A DNA stretch of 49,060 nucleotides, taken from an uncultured bacterium. GTDB lineage: Bacteria; Chloroflexota; Anaerolineae; J036; Brachytrichaceae. The notes beneath the pieces were generated by a model. That model was given only the letters and a program-made list of their open reading frames with translations, was not told the DNA's origin and did not search any database. Positions 34,410 through 42,768 of this stretch are shown one piece after another (the first letter of the stretch is position 1; every line of letters starts with the position of its first letter). The translations under genes and the position numbers were made by a program. The DNA lies in the NCBI GenBank assembly GCA_903921365.1, contig CAIXPS010000088.1:1-49060 (forward strand), in the 5' to 3' direction.

Positions 34410-34526
34410 ATGATTCCAAAGTCAATGGAAAATCGCGCCCGCATGCTCGTTCTGGTGTGCCTGGGCGTGGTTGCGCTCGGATCGATTATCGGTCTGGTGT
34501 GGATGACCTTGTACGCAGTGAAATAA
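34410..34526 (+). CDS. 38-residue single-helix membrane protein in the oxidase operon
   Basis: A short ORF, MIPKSMENRAR followed by a hydrophobic helix MLVLVCLGVVALGSIIGLVW and MTLYAVK. AGAGGAAAAG immediately precedes the ATG, and it lies 14 bases after ctaB and 73 bases before the next gene, inside the oxidase operon. The size and single helix recall small oxidase subunits such as the IIa (CbaD) subunit of ba3 oxidase or the CcoQ type, but no sequence motif proves it. Its role is inferred from position. It is probably translated. Confidence 0.6.
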   Translation: MIPKSMENRARMLVLVCLGVVALGSIIGLVWMTLYAVK

Positions 34527-34599
34527 GCCTGATGCGCGGCGACGCCGCTGGCGTCTCACGCATATGGATTTTAGCGACACTGAAGGGTATTGAGAAGAA

Positions 34600-34866
34600 A
34601 TGGAAGAAAAGAAGAATAACGAAGCAGCGCCGGAAGCAGTGCGCGAGGAAGAGGAACATATTCACCTTCCATCGCCGAGCTGGGCGCCAATCATTCTTGC
34701 GGCCGGCATGAGTGGCACTGTGTTTGGCATCGTCCTGACGCCGGTGCTGCTCGTCATCGGTGTTGTCGTGACAGTGATCGGCCTCGGGATGTGGATCATG
34801 GATGAAATACGCAATGCCTCAACTGCGGACGCACAGGGCGATGGTCAGGCGCAACACACCGCATGA
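34600..34866 (+). CDS. ctaF: Cytochrome c oxidase subunit 4-like protein
   Basis: 88 residues: an acidic N-terminus (KKNNEAAPEAVREEEEHIH), then HLPSPSWAPIILAAG and two close membrane helices (about 30-48 and 50-68), and a polar tail. The HLPSPS-x-x-P block is known from subunit-4-like proteins found between ctaB and ctaE in Chloroflexota oxidase operons. Such subunits stabilise the complex rather than bind cofactors. Its ATG follows the 38-residue ORF by 73 bases, and its stop TGA overlaps the ATG of ctaE (ATGA), so the two are coupled. Assignment rests on position and the HLPSPS motif; other small oxidase subunits cannot be excluded. Confidence 0.6.
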   Translation: MEEKKNNEAAPEAVREEEEHIHLPSPSWAPIILAAGMSGTVFGIVLTPVLLVIGVVVTVIGLGMWIMDEIRNASTADAQGDGQAQHTA

Positions 34867-35459
34867 GCGCACTCTCGACACGGCAAGGCAGGGACATGAC
34901 AAACAGTAAGCCGAATACCGGATTAATCGGCGCCGCTGTTTTCATTGTCTCCGAGTCGATGTTCTTCATTGGACTGTTCCTGGCGTATTTCTTTTTGCGT
35001 GGCGATACGACCATACAGATACCCTCGGACCAACCCGTTCATCCATCGCTGGCGCTGCCGTTGATCAACACCCTGATCCTGGCTGTAAGCGTCGGCGCGA
35101 TGGCTTATGCGGAGCGCGGAATTGCGGCAAATAAGCAGCGCAACCTGGTGATCGGGGTGACCGTCGCCGCTGTCCTGGGGCTGGTGTTTATGCTGGTGCA
35201 GACGGTCGAGTTCAGCCGATTTATCTCGGTCGGGTTTTCGCCGAGTAGCAGCGCTTTTGGCTCCACGTTCTTCGCATTGCTGATCTTCCACGTGCTGCGC
35301 GTTTTTGCCGGCGTCCTCTTCATGGTAATCGTGCTGGTGCGCGCGTTGATGGGTCAGTTTACGCAGCAGCGTCGCGCGGCGGTGCAGGCCTGCACGTTGT
35401 ACTGGTGCTTTATCGCAGCCGTGTGGGTGGTAGTGTTCCTGGTGCTTTACACCAGTTGA
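34863..35459 (+). CDS. ctaE: Cytochrome c oxidase subunit III
   Basis: 198 residues, five membrane helices, the short bacterial form of subunit III that binds lipid and supports proton uptake; it has no metal centre. Typical segments: FIVSESMFFIGLFLAYFFLR (Glu in the first helix), HPSLALPLINTLILAVS, SAFGSTFFALLIFHVLRVFA with the His, and CTLYWCFIAAVWVVVFLVLY at the end (Trp of the last helix). It starts inside the stop of the previous gene (ATGA) and is followed by a short FixH/YtkA-like gene after six bases. A later ATG (MTNSKPNTG, 33 bases in) is possible. Confidence 0.92.
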   Translation: MSALSTRQGRDMTNSKPNTGLIGAAVFIVSESMFFIGLFLAYFFLRGDTTIQIPSDQPVHPSLALPLINTLILAVSVGAMAYAERGIAANKQRNLVIGVTVAAVLGLVFMLVQTVEFSRFISVGFSPSSSAFGSTFFALLIFHVLRVFAGVLFMVIVLVRALMGQFTQQRRAAVQACTLYWCFIAAVWVVVFLVLYTS

Positions 35460-35465
35460 GCCCAC

Positions 35466-35960
35466 ATGGGGCCGCGCTTCGCGTTACGCTGGACTGCGAT
35501 CGCGCTGGCCTGTTTTCTGCCGGCGCTGGCGATTGGCTTTCTTCTGCATAATCTGGCGATACAGCAACCGCAACCGCGGCCGCGCGTATCCATCGACTTG
35601 CTGATGGCCGCGGCCGAGATGCCGCTCGATGCTGCCGGCGGCGGCATGCAGATCATCAGCGGCACTACGGTGACGTTTAAGCTCCAGCCTTATCCGCCAG
35701 TGTCGTTCGTGACATCGACCGTGACGCTGATGGCGGTTGCGCCGGATGGCAAGCCTGCGACAGCGGCGTCTCCCGTGTTGTATGTCACAAGACCGGGCGA
35801 GGCTGGTGAACGCCAATTCCTCCTCGAATCACCCAGTGGCGGAGCCTATTTTGCTTCGGGTGTTTTCTTTCCTTCCTCAGGAACGTGGCGACTGCGCATT
35901 GATGTCAACGTCGGTGATGATGTCCCTGCGATGATGCTGCTGACCCTTAACGCCAAATAG
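35466..35960 (+). CDS. FixH/YtkA-like membrane-anchored protein
   Basis: 164 residues. An N-terminal membrane helix (about residues 8-28, LRWTAIALACFLPALAIGFLL) is followed by an extracytoplasmic beta-rich domain. That domain has TVTFKLQPYPPVSFVTSTVT, APDGKPATAASPVLY and FFPSSGTWRLRIDVNV, a pattern found in YtkA-like and FixH-like proteins, which carry beta-sandwich domains and are linked to oxidase maturation or copper handling. Lying at the end of the oxidase operon, six bases after ctaE, supports that role. It has no Cys/Met-rich copper site. The assignment to FixH/YtkA is by pattern only. Confidence 0.55.
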   Translation: MGPRFALRWTAIALACFLPALAIGFLLHNLAIQQPQPRPRVSIDLLMAAAEMPLDAAGGGMQIISGTTVTFKLQPYPPVSFVTSTVTLMAVAPDGKPATAASPVLYVTRPGEAGERQFLLESPSGGAYFASGVFFPSSGTWRLRIDVNVGDDVPAMMLLTLNAK

Positions 35961-36012
35961 TAAGTTCGTGGTTAAATCACCATGTCAAACGCGCGTTCAG
36001 GACGTGGTTCAC

Positions 36013-37851
36013 ATGGACATGTATACAGATTCAAAACCTTACACCCGCTGGTGGTGGTTCGCAGGCGAGATTCGCGACGACGACATTCGCGATCAACTCG
36101 ACTGGGTGAAGCAGAATGGCTTCGGCGGCGTCGAGTTCGCATGGGTCTATCCGCAGCCCGACGCCAAACCTGGCCCCGGCTGGTTGAGCGCTGAATGGTC
36201 TGACCGCGTGGCCTATGCCAAGCAATATGCCGATGCGATCGGGCTGGGCTGCGATTTCACATTTGGCACGTCATGGCCGTTTGGCGGCCCGACGGTGACC
36301 GCTGCGGATGCCAGCCGCGACTTCAATGGGCTATCGCCGCAGCGGCTGGAGAAGTCGTGGGAGTGGCCTATCGAAGGCAATCTAGTCAACCACCTGGATC
36401 GGGAAGCGTTGGCGCGGTATGCACAGACGATGGGCGCGGGGCTGGCCGGCGGTTTACGCGGTTCGCCCTCTGCGTTGTTCTGTGACTCATGGGAAATCCT
36501 GACCGAACAACTATGGACGGCTGGGTTCGGCGACGCTTTCAGGGCGCGCTTCGGTTATGACATTGAGCCGTTCATGCCTGAGTTGTGCCAGCATCCTGAT
36601 GTGCGCTATGACTATCGCAAGCTCATCTCTGACACCGTGCTGCGCGAGTTTTACGAGCCATATGCGTTGATTTGTCGCCAGTTGGGCGGCTTCTCGCGGG
36701 TGCAATGCCACGGCGCGCCGACCGACCTGCTGGCAGCCTATGCAGCCGTCGATGTGCCGGAGTCCGAGGCTATTCTCTTCGATCCGGAGTTCTCCAACAT
36801 TGCGGCGTCCGCGGCGGCGTTGACCGGCAAACCGATTGTGTCCGCCGAAACGTTCACCTGCATGTACGGCTGGGTTGCCAAACCCGGCCCTGGTCAACAC
36901 CAGGGCGAGGAACAGATTGCCGATCTGAAGATGCTGGCGGATGCCATGTTCGCAAACGGCGTCAATCAGATCGTCTGGCATGGCATGCCGTATAACCCGC
37001 GCGGCGGGAGCAATCGCTTTTATGCCACGACCCACGTCGGCCCGGAAAGCTCGTTCGCCGGCCAGCTTCCGGCGTTCAACGCCTACATGAGTCGCGTCAG
37101 CGCCGCGATGCGGCAGGGTGAGACGTGCTCCGATATTGCGGTATATCTGCCGATAGAGGACGCGCGGATGCAGCATGAGCTGCCCGAGGCGCTGCGCAAA
37201 CCGAGCGCGCTGTATCACTGGGAGATGCATTACACCCGCTTCCCCGATGGACTGAAGGGCGCCAGGCCGTTGTGGATATCGACCCCATTCCTGAAGACGA
37301 TGATTTACCGGGGTGGCTGGCTGATGTGCGGCGCGCAAGCGTTTAAGGCGATCTACGTCGACGTGGATTGGCTGGACAGCGACGCGTTGAGTGAACTGCT
37401 GCGGCTGGCGAAACAAGGCGCGCCGATTTGCCTGAAGCGTCGCCTGCGCGAACCGGGCAGGATGAAGTCAGCGTCTTACGAGGCGGATTACCGGGCACTG
37501 GCGTCGATGCGCAATGTGTCGCCGGATCTCGGCGCGGTGATGAGCGGCGCGCAAGGCGCGCGCCTTGTGCGTGGATTGGATATACCGGACTTCTGGTGCC
37601 GGAAGAATGGCGACGAGTATACGTTCTTCTTTGCGCATCCACACGCGCGCGGGTTGCGATATCCGCTGGCGTATGGACAGTCGCATCACGAGCAGGCGAT
37701 GCAGCGCGACGTGGAGATCAGCATCCCTGGCCGGCGCGTCGCAGTGACATTGCACTTTGCCCCGCACCAGTCGCTGTTGTTGCGCGTGACGGCTGAAGGC
37801 GCAGTCGAGTTCCTCGATGCTGTCTTTGAGCCCGCCACGCCGAACTATTAG
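36013..37851 (+). CDS. Glycoside hydrolase GH106-like (alpha-L-rhamnosidase type)
   Basis: About 612 residues. The start TRWWWFAGEIRDDDIRDQLD and NGFGGVEFAWVYPQ are the hallmark of GH106 and related (Glyco_hydro_106) proteins, enzymes that cleave rhamnose from glycans. Further blocks are LGCDFTFGTSWPFGGP and ALFCDSWEI (acidic residues at strand ends), FSRVQCHGAPTDLLAAYA, and SAETFTCMYG with the Glu; this covers the barrel. The C-terminal 100 residues look like a beta domain. It has no signal peptide, so it works in the cell. The ATG at 36013 is preferred over an upstream in-frame GTG at 35968. It lies 52 bases after the oxidase operon and ten bases before the UroD-like gene, as first member of the glycan cluster. 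Confidence 0.65.
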   Translation: MDMYTDSKPYTRWWWFAGEIRDDDIRDQLDWVKQNGFGGVEFAWVYPQPDAKPGPGWLSAEWSDRVAYAKQYADAIGLGCDFTFGTSWPFGGPTVTAADASRDFNGLSPQRLEKSWEWPIEGNLVNHLDREALARYAQTMGAGLAGGLRGSPSALFCDSWEILTEQLWTAGFGDAFRARFGYDIEPFMPELCQHPDVRYDYRKLISDTVLREFYEPYALICRQLGGFSRVQCHGAPTDLLAAYAAVDVPESEAILFDPEFSNIAASAAALTGKPIVSAETFTCMYGWVAKPGPGQHQGEEQIADLKMLADAMFANGVNQIVWHGMPYNPRGGSNRFYATTHVGPESSFAGQLPAFNAYMSRVSAAMRQGETCSDIAVYLPIEDARMQHELPEALRKPSALYHWEMHYTRFPDGLKGARPLWISTPFLKTMIYRGGWLMCGAQAFKAIYVDVDWLDSDALSELLRLAKQGAPICLKRRLREPGRMKSASYEADYRALASMRNVSPDLGAVMSGAQGARLVRGLDIPDFWCRKNGDEYTFFFAHPHARGLRYPLAYGQSHHEQAMQRDVEISIPGRRVAVTLHFAPHQSLLLRVTAEGAVEFLDAVFEPATPNY

Positions 37852-37861
37852 AGGGAACACG

Positions 37862-38878
37862 ATGAGCAAACGCGAGATTATCAAACAAGTGTTGGAGGGA
37901 GTGCGTCCGCCTTATGTGCCGTGGGCGTTTGGATTTACGCAGGAAGCGTATGAGAAGCTGGCTGCGCACTTCGGCACGCATGACCTCGAAGACACGTTTC
38001 AGAATCACCTCCTGACCGTGGCGGATACGTATGGTTTCTTCACCGACATCGGACATGACTGTTATCGCGATGTGTTTGGCGTGGTGTGGGACCGCAGCAT
38101 CGACAAGGACATCGGCAATGTGCGCGGGCAGGTGTTGCCAGAACCAACGTTGCGTGGGTATGCGCTCCCCGACCCGCTTGATCCGATTTTTTACAAGGAC
38201 ATCCCGGCGCTGATCAACCGCTATGGTGACCGGTATCGGGTGTTCAACGTCGGCTTCTCGTTGTACGAGCGCGCGTGGACGTTGCGCGGAATGATTGATC
38301 TGATGATAGATTTCATCGACAACCCCGCGTTCGTCCACGAGCTGTTGAACACCATCGCCGACTACAACATCGCGGTGCTGAACGAGGCGTGCAAGTTCGA
38401 CATCGACGCCATCTACTTCGGCGACGACTGGGGACAGCAGCACGGCCTGCTCATGGGCAAGCGCACCTGGCGCGAGTTCATTTACCCGGTGCTGAAGCGA
38501 ACGTATGCCGCCGTGCATGCGCAGGGGAAACAGGTGTTTATCCATTCATGCGGCGATGTCGATGAATTATTCGACGACCTGATTGGCATCGGGCTGAACT
38601 GTTTTAACCCGTTCCAGCCTGAAGTGATGGATGTGCATGCCCTGTTGAAGCAGTATCACGGCAAGCTGGCGTTCCATGGCGGGTTGTCCACACAACGCAC
38701 CTTGCCATACGGCTCCGTCGATGACGTGCGCCGCGAGACGAGGCGCTTGATCGAAGCCGGGTCTGATGGCGGATACATCTTTGCCCCGGCGCATGCCGTT
38801 GAGGGCGATGTGCCGTTGGAGAATATGCTTGCGTTTATCGAAGAGATGCAGGCGCAACCGGGTTACCGCAATGCGTAG
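37862..38878 (+). CDS. UroD-family zinc-type methyltransferase-like protein (2)
   Basis: 338 residues with the UroD barrel. The zinc motif appears as QVFIHSCGDVDELF, as in MtaA/CmuA-type methyltransferases and not in HemE. FGDDWGQQHGLLMG, FNPFQPEVMDVHAL and LAFHGGLSTQRTLPYGSVDD are subgroup segments. The C-terminal third zinc ligand is not a Cys: the segment reads GGYIFAPAHAV. The start at 37862 has AGAGGGA eight bases upstream. It sits between a GH106-like and a GH127 gene with short gaps (10 and 52 bases), so it is probably part of the same operon. A methyl-group transfer from a methylated sugar or aglycone would fit; this is inferred. Confidence 0.78.
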   Translation: MSKREIIKQVLEGVRPPYVPWAFGFTQEAYEKLAAHFGTHDLEDTFQNHLLTVADTYGFFTDIGHDCYRDVFGVVWDRSIDKDIGNVRGQVLPEPTLRGYALPDPLDPIFYKDIPALINRYGDRYRVFNVGFSLYERAWTLRGMIDLMIDFIDNPAFVHELLNTIADYNIAVLNEACKFDIDAIYFGDDWGQQHGLLMGKRTWREFIYPVLKRTYAAVHAQGKQVFIHSCGDVDELFDDLIGIGLNCFNPFQPEVMDVHALLKQYHGKLAFHGGLSTQRTLPYGSVDDVRRETRRLIEAGSDGGYIFAPAHAVEGDVPLENMLAFIEEMQAQPGYRNA

Positions 38879-38930
38879 GCAGACCTGTTCTATATCGTGA
38901 AGATCACGCGTGAAACAAGCGAGGAATGAC

Positions 38931-40934
38931 ATGGAGATATCAGTTGTCTCTCGGCCGTCGACCGAGGGAGCATCGAACCGTTACTACAACACTAACCGCG
39001 CCCCACTGCTGGCCAGCCCGCTGGTCAAGCTGCCGCTGGGGCATGTGCAGCCGAAAGGATGGCTGCGTCACCAACTCGACCTGATGGTCGAGGGCATGAC
39101 CGGGCGCTTGAGCGAGATCAGCCTTTTCCTCGATCCCGAAAACGGCTGGTTTGGCGGCGAGAAGATGGGCTGGGAAGAACAACCCTATTGGCTGCGTGGT
39201 TTCTACGATCTTGCAGCGCTTACCCAGGATGCGCGCTTGCTGGCTGAGTCGAAACACTGGATAGAGGCCGTGATCGACAGCCAGGACGCCGATGGTTACT
39301 TTGGCGCGCGCTATCACAAACGCATGGAGGGCGTCAACGGGCAGGTCTGCGCGGATCTGTGGCCGCACATGGTGATGCTCGACGCTGTGATCAGCCATTA
39401 CGAGGCGACGGCTGATCCACGCGTCATCCCATTCCTGACGCGTTTCTTTGCCTATTGCCGCGATCTGCCCGAAGAGCAGTTTCTGCCGGTCATCACGAAT
39501 GGCGGGCATGAATTCGGCGATTGGCGACCGTGGTGGCAGCGTAGCCGGGCGGGTGATTTTCTGCCGCAGATCTACTGGCTGTACAACCAGACCGGCGCTG
39601 CATGGCTGCTCGATCTGGCGGCAAAAGTCTATCAGCGCATCGACCCGGCGCCCGATGAATGGCTCGATCATCACGTCGTGAATTTCACACAGCGCTTCCG
39701 TTACTCCGGCAACTTCTATGCGCAGTCAAAGGCGCAGTGGCATCTCGATCAGACCGAGTATTGGTATCATCAGCATCTGATGACGTGGGGGCAGCAACCA
39801 CGCGGTATTTTTGGCGCCGATGAAAACATCCGCACCGGTTGCGTCGACCCGCGTCAGGGCTTTGAGACGTGCGGCATGACCGAGTTTGCCAAGAGCTTCT
39901 ATATCCTCGGACGCGTGACAGGCGACACGATCTGGGCCGATCGGACTGAAGATGTCATGCTCAATCACTTCCCAGCCGCCAGCACGCCGGATCTGAAGGG
40001 GTTGCACTACCTGACGGCGTCCAACCAGCCCAAGCTGGATGCATCGGAGCAGCATGAGTACCAGAACAAGGGGCGCATGGTGAGTTACTCGCCGCATGAC
40101 TACCGGTGCTGTCAGCACAACGTGGCGATGGGTTGGCCGTACTATGCTGAGAACCTATGGCAGGCCAGCGCGGACAACGGATTGGCAGCATGGATGTACG
40201 CGCCATCGACGGTGACGGCAAAGGTGGGCGCGGATGAAACCGAGGTCACGATCGAAGAGTCCACCCATTATCCGTTCGATGGCGGCGTCACACTGGTGAT
40301 CGGGCAGGCTGCGACCTTCCCGCTCTATCTGCGCGTGCCGGGGTGGAGCGACCGTTTTAAGGCGCAGGTGAATGGCGAAGAAATCGATCTGAGTGCGTTG
40401 GAGGACGATTTGGCGGGATTCTACCTGCGCATCGAACGCGCCTGGGCTGCCGGCGATGTCGTGACACTCGACATGGGCATGCCCATCACGTTGACTGAGT
40501 GGCCGCGCACGGGCAGCGTCAGCGTAAACCGTGGGCCGCTCACCTACTCGCTTAAGATTGAGGAGGCGTGGCGGCGTTGCGGCGGCAGCGACCGCTGGCC
40601 GGAGTGGGAAGTACTGCCGACGACGCCATGGAACTACGGCTTGATCGTCGACCGCCAGAATCCTGCCGCGTCATTTGAACTCGGTCGGACAGTCGCGCCG
40701 GCGGAACAACCGTGGACAGTGGCCGCAGCGCCACTGGAGCTGAAGGCGAAGGGCAGGCGCATCCCGCAATGGGGGTTGCAAAATGAGACCGTTCAGGAAT
40801 TGCAACAGAGCCCGGTGAAGTCGAAGGAACCGGAGGAAGAGATCACCTTGATCCCGCTCGGTTGCGCCCGTCTGCGCATCGCGTGCTTCCCGACGATTGG
40901 CGAAGGCGCGACGGCGTGGGAATGGAAACGATGA
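38931..40934 (+). CDS. GH127 beta-L-arabinofuranosidase-like (DUF1680)
   Basis: 667 residues. GH127 enzymes release beta-L-arabinofuranose from plant cell-wall glycoproteins with a zinc-bound Cys as nucleophile. The zinc set is visible: Glu312 and Cys314 in FETCGMTEF, and Cys393 and Cys394 in YRCCQHN, with the spacing of the Bifidobacterium enzyme HypBA1 (Glu338, Cys340, Cys417, Cys418). The WLRGFYDLA segment near residue 80 and the conserved N-terminal PLVKLPLGHVQPKGWL are further marks. The C-terminal beta domains follow. It has no signal peptide. The start at 38931 is set by GAGGA five bases upstream; a GTG 21 bases earlier is less likely. It follows the UroD-like gene. Confidence 0.86.
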   Translation: MEISVVSRPSTEGASNRYYNTNRAPLLASPLVKLPLGHVQPKGWLRHQLDLMVEGMTGRLSEISLFLDPENGWFGGEKMGWEEQPYWLRGFYDLAALTQDARLLAESKHWIEAVIDSQDADGYFGARYHKRMEGVNGQVCADLWPHMVMLDAVISHYEATADPRVIPFLTRFFAYCRDLPEEQFLPVITNGGHEFGDWRPWWQRSRAGDFLPQIYWLYNQTGAAWLLDLAAKVYQRIDPAPDEWLDHHVVNFTQRFRYSGNFYAQSKAQWHLDQTEYWYHQHLMTWGQQPRGIFGADENIRTGCVDPRQGFETCGMTEFAKSFYILGRVTGDTIWADRTEDVMLNHFPAASTPDLKGLHYLTASNQPKLDASEQHEYQNKGRMVSYSPHDYRCCQHNVAMGWPYYAENLWQASADNGLAAWMYAPSTVTAKVGADETEVTIEESTHYPFDGGVTLVIGQAATFPLYLRVPGWSDRFKAQVNGEEIDLSALEDDLAGFYLRIERAWAAGDVVTLDMGMPITLTEWPRTGSVSVNRGPLTYSLKIEEAWRRCGGSDRWPEWEVLPTTPWNYGLIVDRQNPAASFELGRTVAPAEQPWTVAAAPLELKAKGRRIPQWGLQNETVQELQQSPVKSKEPEEEITLIPLGCARLRIACFPTIGEGATAWEWKR

Positions 40935-40987
40935 TGACTGTGGGGTCAAGGCCATAAATCTGCAACACGTAATCGGTACAATTTAGT

Positions 40988-41863
40988 ATGCCATTGATAC
41001 ACGAAAGAACAATACGCGTTCGCTACGGTGAATGCGACGCGCTGGGTCACGTCAATAACTCGCACTATCTGCGCTATATGCAGGAAGCGGCCTTTGACGG
41101 CTCCGCCGCTGCCGGTTATGGCGTCGAGCGTTACGCGGCCATGCGCAGGCTGTGGGTGGCGCGCCAGACCGAAATCGAGTACCTGCGCCCGCTGCATTAT
41201 GGGGATTCGGTTATCGTCAGGACGTGGATTCACGATTTCCGCAAGGTGACGTCGCGCCGTATGTATGAGATGCGCCTGGCCGGAACAAACGAACCTGTCG
41301 CCACTGCCTCAACCGAGTGGGCGTTCATCGACAGCGACAGCGGTCGCCCAGCGCTAATCCCGATAGATGCGGTCAGCGCGTACTTCCCTGAGGGCGCGCC
41401 GCCGCCTGCGCCAGCGCGTGAACGCTTTCCGCCTCAACCGCCGCCGCCTGAGGGCGTCTACAAGATACGCCGGCGTGTGGCGTGGGTTGAGATCGACTCG
41501 GCCGGGTATGTGAATAACCCCGTTTTCCTCACCTACACCGAGGACTGCGGCATGAGCGCGATTGCGCACTTCAAGTGGCCGGTGCAACGCATGATCGCAG
41601 AAGGATGCGCCATCGTCGCGCGCAAGAATCAAATCGAGTACCTGCAAACGGCGGTGCTGAACGACGAGATTGAGATTGCCACTTGGGTTTCGAACGTCAG
41701 ACGCGCCAGCGCCACGCGCCATTACACGATTGCGCGGGTGAGTGATGGCGTCCTGCTGGCGCGCGTGAACACCCTTGGGGTGTGGATGAATCTGAAGACC
41801 GGTCTGCCTGTGCGCTTCCCACAGGAGTTGCTGACGGATTTTGCGCCGAATAACGTGTCTTGA
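40988..41863 (+). CDS. Double-hotdog acyl-CoA thioesterase
   Basis: 291 residues made of two hotdog domains joined by a Pro-rich linker (about residues 138-155). Domain 1 has ECDALGHVNNSHYLRYMQEA with catalytic Asp17, as in YbgC/FadM thioesterases. Domain 2 repeats the pattern as WVEIDSAGYVNN, where the His is Tyr but the Asp is kept, so both halves may work or the second may be structural. Such proteins hydrolyse acyl-CoA esters. Its stop TGA abuts the ATG of the SAM methyltransferase with no base between, so the two are translated together. It begins 53 bases after the GH127 stop. What it has to do with glycan use is unclear. Confidence 0.8.
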   Translation: MPLIHERTIRVRYGECDALGHVNNSHYLRYMQEAAFDGSAAAGYGVERYAAMRRLWVARQTEIEYLRPLHYGDSVIVRTWIHDFRKVTSRRMYEMRLAGTNEPVATASTEWAFIDSDSGRPALIPIDAVSAYFPEGAPPPAPARERFPPQPPPPEGVYKIRRRVAWVEIDSAGYVNNPVFLTYTEDCGMSAIAHFKWPVQRMIAEGCAIVARKNQIEYLQTAVLNDEIEIATWVSNVRRASATRHYTIARVSDGVLLARVNTLGVWMNLKTGLPVRFPQELLTDFAPNNVS

Positions 41864-42742
41864 ATGCCTACACTCATCGACTTCATTAACCGTCCGGTTG
41901 TTCCCCAGCCATGGAGCGAGGGCGACAACATCCCCTGGAATGAGCCGGGGTTCAGCGAGCGCATGTTGCGCGAGCACCTGACGCAGGATCATGACGCGGC
42001 CAGCCGGCGCACCGCGAAGATCGAACTGCACGTGGCGTGGATTCATGGGGCCGTCCTGGCAGGTCAGCCGACGCGAATACTCGATCTGGGGTGCGGACCA
42101 GGACTGTATACGAGCCGGTTGGCGCGACTTGGGCATGTGTGCGCCGGGATCGACTTCTCGCCCGCATCGATTGGTTATGCGGTTGCGCAGGCTGCGCGCG
42201 ATGGGCTACCATGCGTTTACGTGTGTGACGATATCCGCGCGGCGGTCTTTGGCAGTGGTTATGGTCTGGTGATGTTTATCTACGGTGAGTTCAACGTCTT
42301 CAAGCCGGCGGATGCGCGCGCGATACTGATAAGGGCGGCTGAAGCGCTTGCGCCCGGCGGTGTCTTGCTGCTTGAAACAAGCATCTTTGACGGTGTGCGC
42401 GCCATCGGCAAAGCTGGGACATTGTGGTATACGTCGCTGGTGGGATTGTTCTCACCTGAACCGCATGTGACTTTCTCAGAGAGCTTCTGGGATGAAGCCA
42501 CAAGCACGGCGACGACGCGCCACTTTGTGATCGACGGCGTCACGGCGGAAGTGACGCGATACGCAGCCACTTATCAGGCCTATAGTAACGACGCGCTTGC
42601 CGGTCTGTTGCGCGGTTGCGGCTTTGATCAAGTGCATTTCTACCCATCACTACACGGCGCGCCCGACGCGTCGCAACCCGATTTCATGGCGATTACCGCG
42701 CACAAGGCAGGCGGAAGACCGGCAACGGTTACCGTCATGTAA
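41864..42742 (+). CDS. SAM-dependent methyltransferase
   Basis: 292 residues, class I Rossmann fold. Motif I is RILDLGCGPGLYTS (about residues 71-84), followed by GIDFSPASIGYA (acidic ribose-binding residue) and LVMFIYGEFNVF, and a LAPGGVLLLETS strand. The substrate end lies in the last 100 residues (FVIDGVTAEVTRYAATYQAY, LLRGCGFDQVHFYPSLHG). No family-specific substrate motif is evident; small-molecule O- or C-methylation is likely. The gene abuts the thioesterase stop and is followed after 26 bases by a UroD-like methyltransferase, so the region adds and may also remove methyl groups. Confidence 0.85.
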   Translation: MPTLIDFINRPVVPQPWSEGDNIPWNEPGFSERMLREHLTQDHDAASRRTAKIELHVAWIHGAVLAGQPTRILDLGCGPGLYTSRLARLGHVCAGIDFSPASIGYAVAQAARDGLPCVYVCDDIRAAVFGSGYGLVMFIYGEFNVFKPADARAILIRAAEALAPGGVLLLETSIFDGVRAIGKAGTLWYTSLVGLFSPEPHVTFSESFWDEATSTATTRHFVIDGVTAEVTRYAATYQAYSNDALAGLLRGCGFDQVHFYPSLHGAPDASQPDFMAITAHKAGGRPATVTVM

Positions 42743-42768
42743 AGTAAGCAACCACAGGAGATATACGG

